From the NCBI RefSeq assembly GCF_036017915.1, contig NZ_CP107929.1, forward strand, positions 682,001 through 746,000: 64,000 nucleotides of DNA, in the 5' to 3' direction. Positions within the stretch are counted from its first letter, which is position 1, and the number at the start of each line of letters is the position of its first letter. The notes under the pieces are model-generated. The model made no database searches. It saw nothing but the letters and a program-made list of their open reading frames with translations, and was not told where the DNA came from. Shown here in pieces: positions 38,233-45,366 of this stretch. The DNA is from Micromonospora sp. NBC_00421. GTDB lineage: Bacteria; Actinomycetota; Actinomycetes; Mycobacteriales; Micromonosporaceae. A program made the translations under genes and the position numbers.

Positions 38233-38488
38233 GGCACACCGCCGCCGTTTTGACCCGCACCGCCGTCTTCGGCAGCCCGTGATCCTGCACCATGCTGGCG
38301 GCCAACCACTCCGCGTCGGCGCGGCTGTCACACACCACCTCGCAGACACCGCCGATGACGCACGCCGGCTTCGTGTCCACGATCCGACCCGTGCCCTTGA
38401 AGCGGACACGGAAGGCAATCCACCAGTCGACGCCCTGTCGGCTGGCCTCTACAACGCCCTCGTTGACCTCCACCACGTAGTCAGCCAC
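38225..38488 (-). CDS. Hypothetical early phage protein
   Basis: A GTG start overlaps the previous stop (GTGGCTGA again); 87 residues. The body is beta-rich (VDWWIAFRVRFKGTGRIVDT, CVIGGVCEVVCDS) followed by a helix (ADAEWLAASMVQDHG). The pattern resembles dsRBD-like or ferredoxin-like small folds, but no family is recognised. Confidence 0.66.
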   Translation of the reverse strand: MADYVVEVNEGVVEASRQGVDWWIAFRVRFKGTGRIVDTKPACVIGGVCEVVCDSRADAEWLAASMVQDHGLPKTAVRVKTAAVCRG

Positions 38489-38843
38489 GGCGCACCTCGG
38501 TTACCGGCCCCCACGCGTCCAGCAGATGCGGGGTCAGGTAGACGCCCCCACACTCCGGGGCATGGTTGTCCGGGTCGAAGCCGAGCATCTTCCACGAATC
38601 GCGGAGGGTGCTCGCTGGGTCGCAGGACTGCCGCACCCACACGTACCCGTCCAGGTCGTACACCCGGGCGATGTCCTGCGGAATTGACTCGCCAGGTGCC
38701 CACGTTCGGACACCGTTGGTTGCCCGCTCGCGGCGGACAATCGCCACAGCGATACGCGCATGCCGGTAGTGGTTGTTGGCACCTGCCTGCCGGAACTGGT
38801 CTGCGAGCAGAGCCCACAGCCGCCCGTCCTTCGGCCTAGCCAC
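38481..38843 (-). CDS. Hypothetical early phage protein
   Basis: The GTG at 38843 overlaps the membrane-protein gene by 8 bases; 120 residues. RLWALLADQFRQAGANNHYR and a Trp/Tyr-rich middle (YDLDGYVWVRQSCDP) precede a C-terminal segment with Cys (HAPECGGVYL). No family is recognised. Confidence 0.64.
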   Translation of the reverse strand: MARPKDGRLWALLADQFRQAGANNHYRHARIAVAIVRRERATNGVRTWAPGESIPQDIARVYDLDGYVWVRQSCDPASTLRDSWKMLGFDPDNHAPECGGVYLTPHLLDAWGPVTEVRRG

Positions 38844-39165
38844 GGCGACCACCCAGCATGGCCGGCATGACCTGCGTGGCGTCCGGCGCATCCGACACCC
38901 GGGCCATCAACACCTGGGTTGGGGCCTCCGCCACCCCGATCTGATAGCGGGGACCATGCAGGGCACCGGTGCGCGGGCCACCCGCATGTCCGCGCGGCAA
39001 CGGCATGGTGTCCACCGCCTCGGGCGGATCCACCGTCGGCACGTCCCGCTCCGGGCGCATCGCCCACACGCCCGCCAGGAACGCCGCCGCCACCAGCAGC
39101 ATCAGCACGGCGAACCCGAGCAGGAAGTGCATGGCCGTCAACCGGATGTGGATTTCAGTGAGCAC
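38836..39165 (-). CDS. Single-pass membrane protein
   Basis: The GTG at 39165 overlaps the upstream gene by 11 bases (an ATG at 39135 is an alternative); 109 residues. One strong transmembrane segment near residues 12-34 (FLLGFAVLMLLVAAAFLAGV) is followed by a Pro-rich cytoplasmic or exported tail (PEAVDTMPLPRGHAGG). It is part of a block of four membrane proteins. Function is unknown. Confidence 0.68.
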   Translation of the reverse strand: MLTEIHIRLTAMHFLLGFAVLMLLVAAAFLAGVWAMRPERDVPTVDPPEAVDTMPLPRGHAGGPRTGALHGPRYQIGVAEAPTQVLMARVSDAPDATQVMPAMLGGRRG

Positions 39166-39598
39166 GACGCGACTCCTCAAGGGTGGGTGGCAGCAGCGTC
39201 GTCGGCTCGTCGTTCGCGGCAGCCCGAAGCGGCTCGTGGTAGGCAAGCGACTCCAACACCGAATTGCTGGCCACGAGCTGGTCCATGAAGTCCATGTCGA
39301 CCGCCGCCGTGCCGGCCGCCCGGTACGGGGGCTGGTACACCGGCGGTGGGGCCTGAACATCGGCGGCGATACCAGGCGCGGGTGTCTCTGTTGGCTGTTC
39401 GGCGGGTGCCTGTTCGTGACGGTTGCCTGCCCGATGCTTCGGTGTCTCCCGGCTCGGGCTACGTGCCTCGATCAGTTCACGTCGACCCTTGGCCGCGTCG
39501 GCGCGGGATTCGACAATGAGGTCCCGGATGAGGGCACCCCCGATGCCCGACACGACCATGCCGAAGCTGACGAGCAGGATTGCCAGAAGGGTGCTCAT
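39155..39598 (-). CDS. Membrane-anchored Pro-rich protein
   Basis: A 147-residue protein beginning MSTLLAILLVSFGMVVSGIG, an N-terminal transmembrane anchor. It continues with a charged stretch (DLIVESRADAAKGRRELIEA), a Pro/Ala-rich linker and a small conserved-looking C-terminal region (DFMDQLVASNSVLESLAYHE). Coupled by ATGA to the preceding membrane-protein gene. Function is unknown. Confidence 0.7.
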   Translation of the reverse strand: MSTLLAILLVSFGMVVSGIGGALIRDLIVESRADAAKGRRELIEARSPSRETPKHRAGNRHEQAPAEQPTETPAPGIAADVQAPPPVYQPPYRAAGTAAVDMDFMDQLVASNSVLESLAYHEPLRAAANDEPTTLLPPTLEESRRAH

Positions 39599-39906
39599 CG
39601 GCTTGTCTCCTCAGCGTGGTCGCGGGTGATCTGGTGGCAGGTGTAGGTGACGTCGAACGCCTGGTCGGCGATGGCCGCGAACACGGCCTGCTCGTGACGC
39701 TCAGCCCGCCGGGACCGGCAGGTGATCCGGTCGACGGGCACACGCGGCAGCAGCGGCGGGAACGGCGGCCGACACCACCAGGCGGCCACACGCGGCCAGT
39801 CGACGAGCAGCACCGCCCACAGGCCGACGAGCAGGCCGGCAATCACAGACAGGGCAATCACGTCCGCGTCCCGGTACAACACCGTCAGATCAGCCAAGCG
39901 GCTCAC
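39595..39906 (-). CDS. Small membrane protein
   Basis: 103 residues. One transmembrane helix (ALSVIAGLLVGLWAVLLV) is followed by a Trp/Pro-rich turn and a charged C-terminal domain (RAERHEQAVFAAIADQAFDV). Coupled at both ends. It belongs to the membrane-protein block and is of unknown function. Confidence 0.68.
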   Translation of the reverse strand: MSRLADLTVLYRDADVIALSVIAGLLVGLWAVLLVDWPRVAAWWCRPPFPPLLPRVPVDRITCRSRRAERHEQAVFAAIADQAFDVTYTCHQITRDHAEETSR

Positions 39907-40169
39907 AGCCCCACCGCCGACCGTGTCGACCCGCGACGCTGCGACGGGATCATGTTGCGGTTGACGGCCCGCACATCGGCGCGGAGCCCGTTGTAGCGGG
40001 ACTGCACCGGCGGCAGACGGGTCGTGTCCTCATCGCTGGGCGGGATCGGCGGCGTGTTGGCCGGCACCCGGGCAACACCCCGCACCGGCGGGATGGTGGG
40101 GCCAGCATTCGGGGCGGTGTGCACGGTTGCGGGGTGCAATTTGCTGAACAGGCGGTCGAGCAGACGCAT
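39903..40169 (-). CDS. Small basic Pro-rich protein
   Basis: 88 residues, MRLLDRLFSKLHPATVHTAP onward. An amphipathic N-terminal helix could associate with membrane; the rest is Pro/Arg-rich and probably disordered. It sits inside the membrane-protein block and is coupled by GTGA. Function is unknown. Confidence 0.6.
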   Translation of the reverse strand: MRLLDRLFSKLHPATVHTAPNAGPTIPPVRGVARVPANTPPIPPSDEDTTRLPPVQSRYNGLRADVRAVNRNMIPSQRRGSTRSAVGL

Positions 40170-40196
40170 GAGAGGGGTGCTCCCTTCCGGGGACGG

Positions 40197-40526
40197 TCAG
40201 ACGGGGGTGGTGTGCGACGGTGAGGCGTCGCGTGAGGCGGTGTTGCTGTTGCGGTTTCGGGCCGACCAGTCGGGGCGGCCGGCGGCAGGCGACGGGGGCC
40301 AGAAAGTCAGTTGGTCTTCCAGCCGATCGATGCGCGTCCTGCTGCGGTCCAGCTCGGCGTGTAGCACGGCAGCCTCAGCACGGGACGACCACCGGCCGGC
40401 AAGCCAACCCAGCGGCCACATCAACCCGGCGGCGGCCAGCCACCAGCCGGCGGCAGCCAACACCAGCGCCGACAGCAGCACCACCACGGCGACACGCCAC
40501 ACCACGCGGACAGAAACACTCACCAC
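40197..40526 (-). CDS. Two-helix membrane protein with coiled coil
   Basis: 109 residues. Two adjacent transmembrane segments (WRVAVVVLLSALVLAAAGWW and LAAAGLMWPLGWLAG) form a hairpin, followed by a coiled coil (LHAELDRSRTRIDRLEDQLTF) and a polar tail. It is the first gene of the membrane block in the direction of transcription. Such small early membrane proteins often act in exclusion or lysis timing; here this is only inference. Confidence 0.7.
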   Translation of the reverse strand: MVSVSVRVVWRVAVVVLLSALVLAAAGWWLAAAGLMWPLGWLAGRWSSRAEAAVLHAELDRSRTRIDRLEDQLTFWPPSPAAGRPDWSARNRNSNTASRDASPSHTTPV

Positions 40527-40783
40527 CGACCACCCCGCCGCAGTCGGGCGGAACGCAAATTCCGGGCCAGCAAGCCTCCGTCGACATGCGGCGAATCCGT
40601 CCGGGGCTCCGCCACCTCACCCGTCGGCTCCCGCGTCAGCTGGTTGAGGCAGCCGGCCCGCTCATCGGTGTGCAGCCAACGCAATCGGCCCCGCACATCA
40701 CTGCTGCGGGTTTTCGGGCGCAGGATCACCTCGCCGCAGTGGGAGCACAGCCGCACGTCGAATGAGAGGAACGCCCGCTTCAC
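40520..40783 (-). CDS. Small zinc-knuckle protein
   Basis: The GTG at 40783 (MKRAFLSFDVRLCSHCGEV) overlaps the previous stop; 87 residues. CSHCGEVILRPKTR, and a later Cys in HTDERAGCLNQ, make a zinc-knuckle pattern similar to many operon members. A basic C-terminus follows. Function is unknown. Confidence 0.64.
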   Translation of the reverse strand: MKRAFLSFDVRLCSHCGEVILRPKTRSSDVRGRLRWLHTDERAGCLNQLTREPTGEVAEPRTDSPHVDGGLLARNLRSARLRRGGRW

Positions 40784-41133
40784 GGTGCCGCCGCCTCGGC
40801 GACGTGCCGGGCAAGCATGTCCTGGTAGCTCTCCACGCCCGCGCACTCGTGGCCGATGCTGCGGTCGGCCACCTTCTGTGCGTTGCCCCGCCCCCGGCTG
40901 GTCCACCCGCAGTGCGAGCAGGTGACCCGGTGGCCGGTGGTGCCGGAGGTGAAGCTGAACCGGCGCTGCTTCTTGGCGTCCACGATCTTCACCGTGCGGT
41001 GACCGAACGCTGCGCTCTCCACCCGCCGCCGCAGCCACTCCTTCGCCTCCGCCATCTGGTCGGGGCTGATCGGCACCACCAGCGGCGGTCGGCTGGGGTC
41101 ATCGCGGGTCAACAGCAGCACCGAGCCGGTCAC
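40780..41133 (-). CDS. Hypothetical early phage protein with zinc knuckle
   Basis: The GTG at 41133 overlaps the methyltransferase stop; 117 residues. A helical region (DQMAEAKEWLRRRVESA) precedes CSHCGWTSRGRGNAQKVADRSIGHEC, a Cys/His zinc-finger-like element. It is coupled to the methyltransferase and could be its partner, but there is no direct evidence. Confidence 0.65.
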   Translation of the reverse strand: MTGSVLLLTRDDPSRPPLVVPISPDQMAEAKEWLRRRVESAAFGHRTVKIVDAKKQRRFSFTSGTTGHRVTCSHCGWTSRGRGNAQKVADRSIGHECAGVESYQDMLARHVAEAAAP

Positions 41134-42932
41134 GCCGCCACCTCGCTGTGCAGCGCAGCCCGCAGCCGCGAGCCAATCCACTCACCAACCTGCGGACTGA
41201 CGGCATTCCCGAACCCGTCTACCTGGTCCCGGGCGGAACCCCACACCACGAAGCTGCCCCGATAGTCGGGAAAGTCGACGTCGAAGCCGCACCCACGGCC
41301 GACCTCGTGCGGGCCGAGCATCCGGAAGTAGCAGTCGTTAAGGGCCAGGCCGGCGAGCGCCGCCTGCCACCAGTCCGGGGCGGAAACCGAGCCCTGGTGC
41401 TGCTCGTGCCAGCCGGAGAACAACAACCCCTGATTGGCTCCGGACGCGACTACCGTGCCGAGCGGATTACTGACCGGGTGCGCCCGGTACGCAGCCTCGC
41501 CGATCGCGCCGTTGTTCTTGATGAACCCGGCTGCGGTCAACAGTCCAGGGATCTGCTCCGACGTCACCGTCGGCATCGCCTCGGTGTGCACGGTCGGCAC
41601 GGTGTTCTTCCGGAACGGCACGATCCCAGCCGAGAACAGGCTGAGGGTTTCCGAGCCCGCCTGAGTCGGCAGCGGCTCGTCCGCGCCGCGAGGAACGCCC
41701 TTCTTCCGCAGCGGCACGACCCCTGCGGACAGCAACCCCAGAGTCTCCGAACCGCCCTGGGTTGGCAGAGACTCGTCCACCCCCCGGGGTGCACCCTGGA
41801 AGTTGTTCACTGCGGCGAGAAGAACCGGCCGCTCACCTGTGGGCACGCCGGCCGAAAGAACCGCCGTCTCCTGCTGACTGGTCTGGGTTGCCATCGGCTG
41901 CCACGGGTGCCGCTCCACACCCCGCACAGCTTTCGCGGGCATGAGCACCGCCGGGAACTCGGCGAACCGCTGCCGGCAACGCTCAGCGCGGGCCATCGTC
42001 GCGGGAGCGAGCGGCTTGGCCCGATCACCGATCCGGACACCAAGGTTGCTCAGGTCAAGCGCGCTCAACGACGGGCTCATCGGCGGCACAACCTCGCACC
42101 GGCAGCGCGGGCAGCGGTAGTTGTACTGCTTGCCATAGCTCACCGATCCGGTCAGGGGAATGCCGGTCTTCCAGGTCCATACGGCGGGCACGATCTCGCT
42201 GCACCTGCTACACCACGACGCCGGCCGGTGCTCCAGGTCCGGGACGGGCATGTTCTTGTCCCAGAACGCGCAGTAGTACCGGTTCCGCGACTGAGGCACC
42301 CCGAAGAACATCGAGTTCAGGTACAGCACCTTGTGCCGGTAGCCCAGGTTGTCGAACTGTTTGAGCCACCACCGGTACGTCGACCCGTCGCCGATCTTCG
42401 GCTTGCCCGGGATCGCCGGCCCCCACGACGTCAGCTCGGTCGTGCACTCGACGAGGATCATGCGCGGGTGGTGCTGTGCGGCGTAGTGGAGAACGCAGTT
42501 GGCGGTCGCCCGGTCCCGTTCGCTGCGGGTCACCCGCGCGTCGAAGTCGGGGTCGTCCAGGTCGAACAGGCTCATCCGCTGCTCGTATGCCTTCTGCGTG
42601 TTGGCCTGCGAGTGGTTCACGCAGCTCACGCCGGCCACGAGGATGTCGGCGGCCGGCAGGTCGCGGGCCGAGTGGTAGTCGGACGATTCGGGGTCGACCA
42701 GGTCGGCAATCCAGTGTTCGGCGTCCGGGTGGTTGGCCTCGTGAACCTGAACCTTGTAGGCGTTGTGGTTCGCCGCCATGATCGTGGTAAACCCGGCCTT
42801 CTCGATGCCACGGGTCAGGCCACCGAATCCGGAGAACAGGTCGACGGCGACCAGGTCGTCGTGGGCGAACCGGCGGCGGCGGGTGGCGGGCCGGTGCTCG
42901 GCGACGCGGCGTGCGCTTCGGAGCTTGCCCAT
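41130..42932 (-). CDS. C5-type DNA methyltransferase with repeat insertion
   Basis: The 600-residue protein has SAM motif I DLFSGFGG (31-38). Motif IV reads VSCVNHS, with the catalytic Cys at 103 but without the usual preceding Pro and following Gln. Motif VI is ECT (Glu 161), motif VIII is QSRNRYY (213-219), and the C-terminus has the GNAVSP motif. A two-Cys-pair zinc site (CSRCSEI, CPRCRCE) lies near 250-290. Between ~350 and 500 are about five ~33-residue repeats with a PLPT core. The enzyme could protect phage DNA from restriction or modify bases at carbon 5. Its neighbours are small zinc proteins and the antirepressor. Confidence 0.85.
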   Translation of the reverse strand: MGKLRSARRVAEHRPATRRRRFAHDDLVAVDLFSGFGGLTRGIEKAGFTTIMAANHNAYKVQVHEANHPDAEHWIADLVDPESSDYHSARDLPAADILVAGVSCVNHSQANTQKAYEQRMSLFDLDDPDFDARVTRSERDRATANCVLHYAAQHHPRMILVECTTELTSWGPAIPGKPKIGDGSTYRWWLKQFDNLGYRHKVLYLNSMFFGVPQSRNRYYCAFWDKNMPVPDLEHRPASWCSRCSEIVPAVWTWKTGIPLTGSVSYGKQYNYRCPRCRCEVVPPMSPSLSALDLSNLGVRIGDRAKPLAPATMARAERCRQRFAEFPAVLMPAKAVRGVERHPWQPMATQTSQQETAVLSAGVPTGERPVLLAAVNNFQGAPRGVDESLPTQGGSETLGLLSAGVVPLRKKGVPRGADEPLPTQAGSETLSLFSAGIVPFRKNTVPTVHTEAMPTVTSEQIPGLLTAAGFIKNNGAIGEAAYRAHPVSNPLGTVVASGANQGLLFSGWHEQHQGSVSAPDWWQAALAGLALNDCYFRMLGPHEVGRGCGFDVDFPDYRGSFVVWGSARDQVDGFGNAVSPQVGEWIGSRLRAALHSEVAA

Positions 42933-43198
42933 CAGGCGGCCACCTCCCGCACGGTCGTCTCAGCGGCGGCGTACACCCGGGAGTGGTCGAACACGTCCGG
43001 GCAGCCGGCGACACCGCAGCGGCAGCCGACCGGCGGGCACAGGTCGCAGCCGGGCTGCGCAGCCGGGTGGATGGTGGGGTGCGCCAGGCGGAGCACGGTG
43101 TCCGGGTCATGCCAGCCGGCGTCATCCGACGGGCTGGGCCAAACAGGGGTGGTGTCATCCGTTCGGCTGATGGTGTGCTGTACTTGCGTCGTCGTCAT
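42932..43198 (-). CDS. Small Cys-rich phage protein
   Basis: The ATG at 43198 (MTTTQVQHTISRTDDTTPVW) has AGAGGAAAA upstream; 88 residues. The centre CDLCPPVGCRCGVAGCPDVF carries five Cys in a tight cluster. The start overlaps nothing upstream, leaving an 80-bp gap after the antirepressor. Function is unknown. Confidence 0.68.
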   Translation of the reverse strand: MTTTQVQHTISRTDDTTPVWPSPSDDAGWHDPDTVLRLAHPTIHPAAQPGCDLCPPVGCRCGVAGCPDVFDHSRVYAAAETTVREVAA

Positions 43199-43278
43199 AA
43201 CCGTTTTCCTCTGCTGGGTCGGTTGTGGGGGCGGAGCAGCGAACGCCATCGGATTCCGGCCGGTGGCGTTCAGCTCGT

Positions 43279-44097
43279 TCAGGGATCGATGCGGGGCGTG
43301 CCAGTGCCGCCCAGGTGGCGGTGCAGTTCGGCGACACCCTTCGCGGTAACCCGCACCTGCGGCGGGTCCAACACCAGCTCGCCGGTGCGCGGGTGGTAGT
43401 GGGACGACGGCAGCTCAGACAGGCGCTTGGCGTCGATGTGCTGCTGGTACACCCGCCACCGGCCGTCGGCGCGCTGCCGGTACAGCCAGCCCAACTGAAA
43501 CAGGACGGTGAACAGGCGACCCTGCCCGAGTTTGATGTTCGGGTCGCGGGACAGGATCTTCGCCGTGTCGGCGACGGAGAAGTCACCGTCAGCGGAAGCG
43601 AGAACATCCCAGTGCTCGGCCTTCGGGGCGGCGATCGCAAGCTTCGACTCGGCGACCTCAGCACGGGCCAGGGCGGCACGCTTGTCTTCGATCGCCTTCA
43701 CGTAGCGGCGGGCAACCTCAAGCTCGTCTAGTTCCTCCCGGACCTCGGCCTGCCGGGTCTTCACCGCGAAGTAGGTCTGGGCGGCGGCGATCTCCGGCTT
43801 CCTGGGGTCGCCGTTCATGGCGGTCAGGTAGGCGGCGTAGCGGGTGAGCCGGAAGTCGGCGCGGGGGGCACCACCAGTGCCTTCTTGCCGGAGCCGGCAA
43901 AAAGCCTGCTCGGTGCGGTGCCCCGTATTGCGGGCGGCAAGCTCCGCCCGCTCGATAGCGTCCTCGAAGCGTCGCCACTGGTCGTAGCCGAGCAGCGGCA
44001 TGAGGTCGCGGGCGGACCACCATTCGGTGCCGTCCACGTCGACCCGCCTGATGGCGTCGAACGGGGTACCAGCGGCGAGGATGTCGAGCTGGGTCAT
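43279..44097 (-). CDS. Antirepressor (DinD/BRO-N-like plus KilAC)
   Basis: The 272-residue protein has an N-terminal DinD/BRO-N-like domain ([57 protein letters not shown]). A coiled coil ([20 protein letters not shown]) leads to a C-terminal KilAC DNA-binding domain ([34 protein letters not shown]). Antirepressors of this type counteract CI-like repressors during induction. It is the fourth gene of the early operon, directly downstream of the Cro-like regulator's group. Confidence 0.9.
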   Translation of the reverse strand: MTQLDILAAGTPFDAIRRVDVDGTEWWSARDLMPLLGYDQWRRFEDAIERAELAARNTGHRTEQAFCRLRQEGTGGAPRADFRLTRYAAYLTAMNGDPRKPEIAAAQTYFAVKTRQAEVREELDELEVARRYVKAIEDKRAALARAEVAESKLAIAAPKAEHWDVLASADGDFSVADTAKILSRDPNIKLGQGRLFTVLFQLGWLYRQRADGRWRVYQQHIDAKRLSELPSSHYHPRTGELVLDPPQVRVTAKGVAELHRHLGGTGTPRIDP

Positions 44098-44258
44098 CGG
44101 CGTGCCACCTTCGCCGCAGCGTGGGCGTCAAGCTCCCGGCGGGCCGCATCCCGATCGGTGACGATCGTCGGGAACGTGCCGCCGCAGTCGACAGCCCAAC
44201 CGCCGGACAGCAGCGGGCGGGCGGTGCCGGCGGGGTGGGTGATGACAGGGGCCGTCAT
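44094..44258 (-). CDS. 54-residue early phage protein
   Basis: The ATG at 44258 overlaps the previous stop (ATGA), and its own TGA overlaps the antirepressor ATG. The product begins [20 protein letters not shown] and ends with a helix ([20 protein letters not shown]). Coding is supported by tight coupling at both ends and codon pattern. Function is unknown. Confidence 0.62.
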   Translation of the reverse strand: MTAPVITHPAGTARPLLSGGWAVDCGGTFPTIVTDRDAARRELDAHAAAKVARR

Positions 44259-44440
44259 GCGGCACGCCGTAACGGCTGGGCGGCGGAGGCGGGGCGACGG
44301 CTACGGGTGTTGGCGTTGAGTAGCCGGGCCAGGGTTGCCATCTGCTCGGCGTCGGGTTCCGGCCAGTTGGCGGTGTCCCGTTCGGCGATCTCGGCGAGGG
44401 CGGCGGCGAGGGCCGGGTCGTCGAGCTGGTAGCGGGCCAT
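44255..44440 (-). CDS. 61-residue early phage protein
   Basis: The ATG at 44440 (MARYQLDDPALAAALAEIAE) overlaps the Cro-like stop (TGATG); 61 residues. It is mostly helical with a basic C-terminus (LLNANTRSRRPASAAQPLRR). Second gene of the early operon; possibly a small regulator. Confidence 0.64.
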   Translation of the reverse strand: MARYQLDDPALAAALAEIAERDTANWPEPDAEQMATLARLLNANTRSRRPASAAQPLRRAA

Positions 44441-44718
44441 CAGGCGGCCTCGCTCAGGTTGTCGCAGCGCTCGAAGACGCGGCGGATGGGCCAGCCGATC
44501 AGGTTGGCCCATTGTTCGGCTTGGGCGAGGCTGATGCGGTAGTTGCCGTCGAAGAGGCGGAAGAGGCTGCTGCGGGAGATGCCGAGGTGTTCGGCGAGGT
44601 CTTCTTTGCGGCGGAGGCCGAGAACCCGGAGGGCGTGTTGCGCGGCGGCGGGGGTGAGTCGGTACCGGGTGTCGGTGTCGGCCTTGACCCCACGATGCAG
44701 GACCAGGGTGTCTGTCAT
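44440..44718 (-). CDS. Cro-like XRE-family regulator
   Basis: The ATG at 44718 gives 92 residues, MTDTLVLHRGVKADTDTRYR onward. Residues ~36-78 are an XRE helix-turn-helix (RKEDLAEHLGISRSSLFRLF, then ISLAQAEQWANLIGWPIRRV). It is the first gene of the leftward early operon and diverges from the CI-like repressor, the position of Cro in lambda. Its promoter appears leaderless, with an operator inside the promoter and another over the start codon. Confidence 0.82.
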   Translation of the reverse strand: MTDTLVLHRGVKADTDTRYRLTPAAAQHALRVLGLRRKEDLAEHLGISRSSLFRLFDGNYRISLAQAEQWANLIGWPIRRVFERCDNLSEAA

Positions 44719-44722
44719 GACA
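44713..44722. promoter_or_regulatory. Operator-like palindrome over the cro-like start codon
   Basis: TGTCATGACA is a perfect 10-bp palindrome containing the ATG of the Cro-like gene. It shares its half-site (TGTCA) with the two longer repeats nearby. Confidence 0.5.
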
Positions 44723-44724
44723 CC

Positions 44725-44753
44725 ATCATGAAGGTGTCAGCACTGACATGCAA
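44725..44753 (-). promoter_or_regulatory. Early leftward promoter (leaderless)
   Basis: On the minus strand TTGCAT (44753-44748), a 17-bp spacer and CATGAT (44730-44725) lie 6 bases before the Cro-like ATG. Transcription should therefore start at the ATG. The spacer is filled by the operator at 44735-44748, so repressor binding would directly occlude RNA polymerase. This would be the main early promoter of the phage. Confidence 0.65.
44735..44748. promoter_or_regulatory. Operator 1: TGTCAG-N2-CTGACA
   Basis: The inverted repeat TGTCAGCACTGACA has exact 6-bp arms. It sits in the -35/-10 spacer of the leftward early promoter. It is the best candidate for the CI-like repressor's main binding site. 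Confidence 0.68.
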
Positions 44754-44874
44754 GAGGTTGGGTGTCTACAGCTGCGAAAGGGGTTTATCGATGTAATCTG
44801 TGCGGGTAGTGCACACGTCCTCGCTCAGAGTGGCGAGGTTGGGGTTAAAGGCTGGGGAGCCCTCATGAGAAAAG

Positions 44875-44888
44875 TGTCAGCGCTGGCA
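44875..44888. promoter_or_regulatory. Operator 2: TGTCAG-N2-CTGGCA
   Basis: TGTCAGCGCTGGCA matches operator 1 at 12 of 14 positions. It lies immediately upstream of the repressor's -35 region, the location from which lambda CI activates its own promoter. The 126 bp between operators 1 and 2 would allow looping. Confidence 0.6.
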
Positions 44889-44889
44889 T

Positions 44890-44918
44890 CTGAACTGCGG
44901 CATGACCTGCACTATTGT
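44890..44918 (+). promoter_or_regulatory. Repressor promoter (leaderless)
   Basis: CTGAAC (44890-44895), a 17-bp spacer and TATTGT (44913-44918) lie 6 bases before the repressor ATG, mirroring the spacing at the divergent gene. The poor -35 and adjacent operator suggest activation or fine control by the repressor. Confidence 0.52.
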
Positions 44919-44924
44919 GACCTC

Positions 44925-45359
44925 ATGTCAGCCGAGGAGGTTGGGCCGGCGCGCCTGGGTCAACTCATCCGGGAAGCGCGCCGCGCCCGTCGCTGGACGC
45001 AACGTGACTTGGCCGAAGAGTCCGGTGTCAGCATCGAAACCATCAAGAGGTACGAGAACGGGAAGACCAACAGCCCCGAAGCCGACCTCATCCGCAACAT
45101 CATCCGGGCGCTGAACATCCCCGTCGTCGAGATCCCCATCGCCCTCGGACTCGTCACCCGCGACGAACTTGACCCGCCGCCCGCACCACCCCGCCAGTTC
45201 GACCCGCTCGTCGAGGAAGCCATCGCCATCCTCCGAGACCCCGACATGTCCGAAACCGCAAGGCAAGGCGCGCTCACCTACCTGCAATTCCTGCAAAACC
45301 AGAACACCCCAGAAACGCGAAAGCCCGGAACCGGCGAAAGCCGACCCCGGGCATCCTGA
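44925..45359 (+). CDS. CI-like lysogeny repressor
   Basis: The ATG at 44925 (MSAEEVGPARLGQLIREARR) gives 144 residues; it lies 6 bases after a -10 box, which supports leaderless translation. Residues ~10-65 are an XRE helix-turn-helix (ARRWTQRDLAEESGVSIETIKRYENG). The C-terminal half is helical and Pro-rich (FDPLVEEAIAILRDPDMSET, ALTYLQFLQNQN) with no S24/LexA-type peptidase, so induction would not use RecA-driven self-cleavage. An antirepressor is encoded nearby and may be the inducing factor. It is the rightmost prophage gene. Confidence 0.84.
   Translation: MSAEEVGPARLGQLIREARRARRWTQRDLAEESGVSIETIKRYENGKTNSPEADLIRNIIRALNIPVVEIPIALGLVTRDELDPPPAPPRQFDPLVEEAIAILRDPDMSETARQGALTYLQFLQNQNTPETRKPGTGESRPRAS
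45323..45352. repeat. Inverted repeat in the repressor gene end
   Basis: GCCCGG (45323-45328) and CCGGGC (45347-45352) enclose a nested CGGC/GCCG stem with a GAAA loop. It overlaps the last codons of the repressor and could act as a weak terminator against the convergent host gene. Confidence 0.4.
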
Positions 45360-45366
45360 AACGAAT

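Larger units (their letters stand above)
1..45366. mobile_element. Prophage (siphovirus type), left end outside window
   Basis: The block contains terminase, portal, capsid protease, major capsid protein, RecT, a KilAC antirepressor and a CI/Cro-type switch. Its base composition and codon use look less GC-extreme than the host genes to the right. Nearly every gene is on the minus strand, with the repressor at the right edge and late structural genes at the left. Tail completion, lysis and integrase genes are not visible and should lie left of position 1. The right junction is inferred to be within or just beside the 3' end of the MBL-fold gene, because the repressor stop (45,359) and that gene's stop (45,367) almost touch. 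The exact att core cannot be defined without the left junction. Confidence 0.93.

Noticed and set aside
41148..43349. 733-codon plus-strand open frame opposite the methyltransferase
   Set aside because: Arg/Val/Leu-rich composition without domains. The minus strand carries all methyltransferase motifs.
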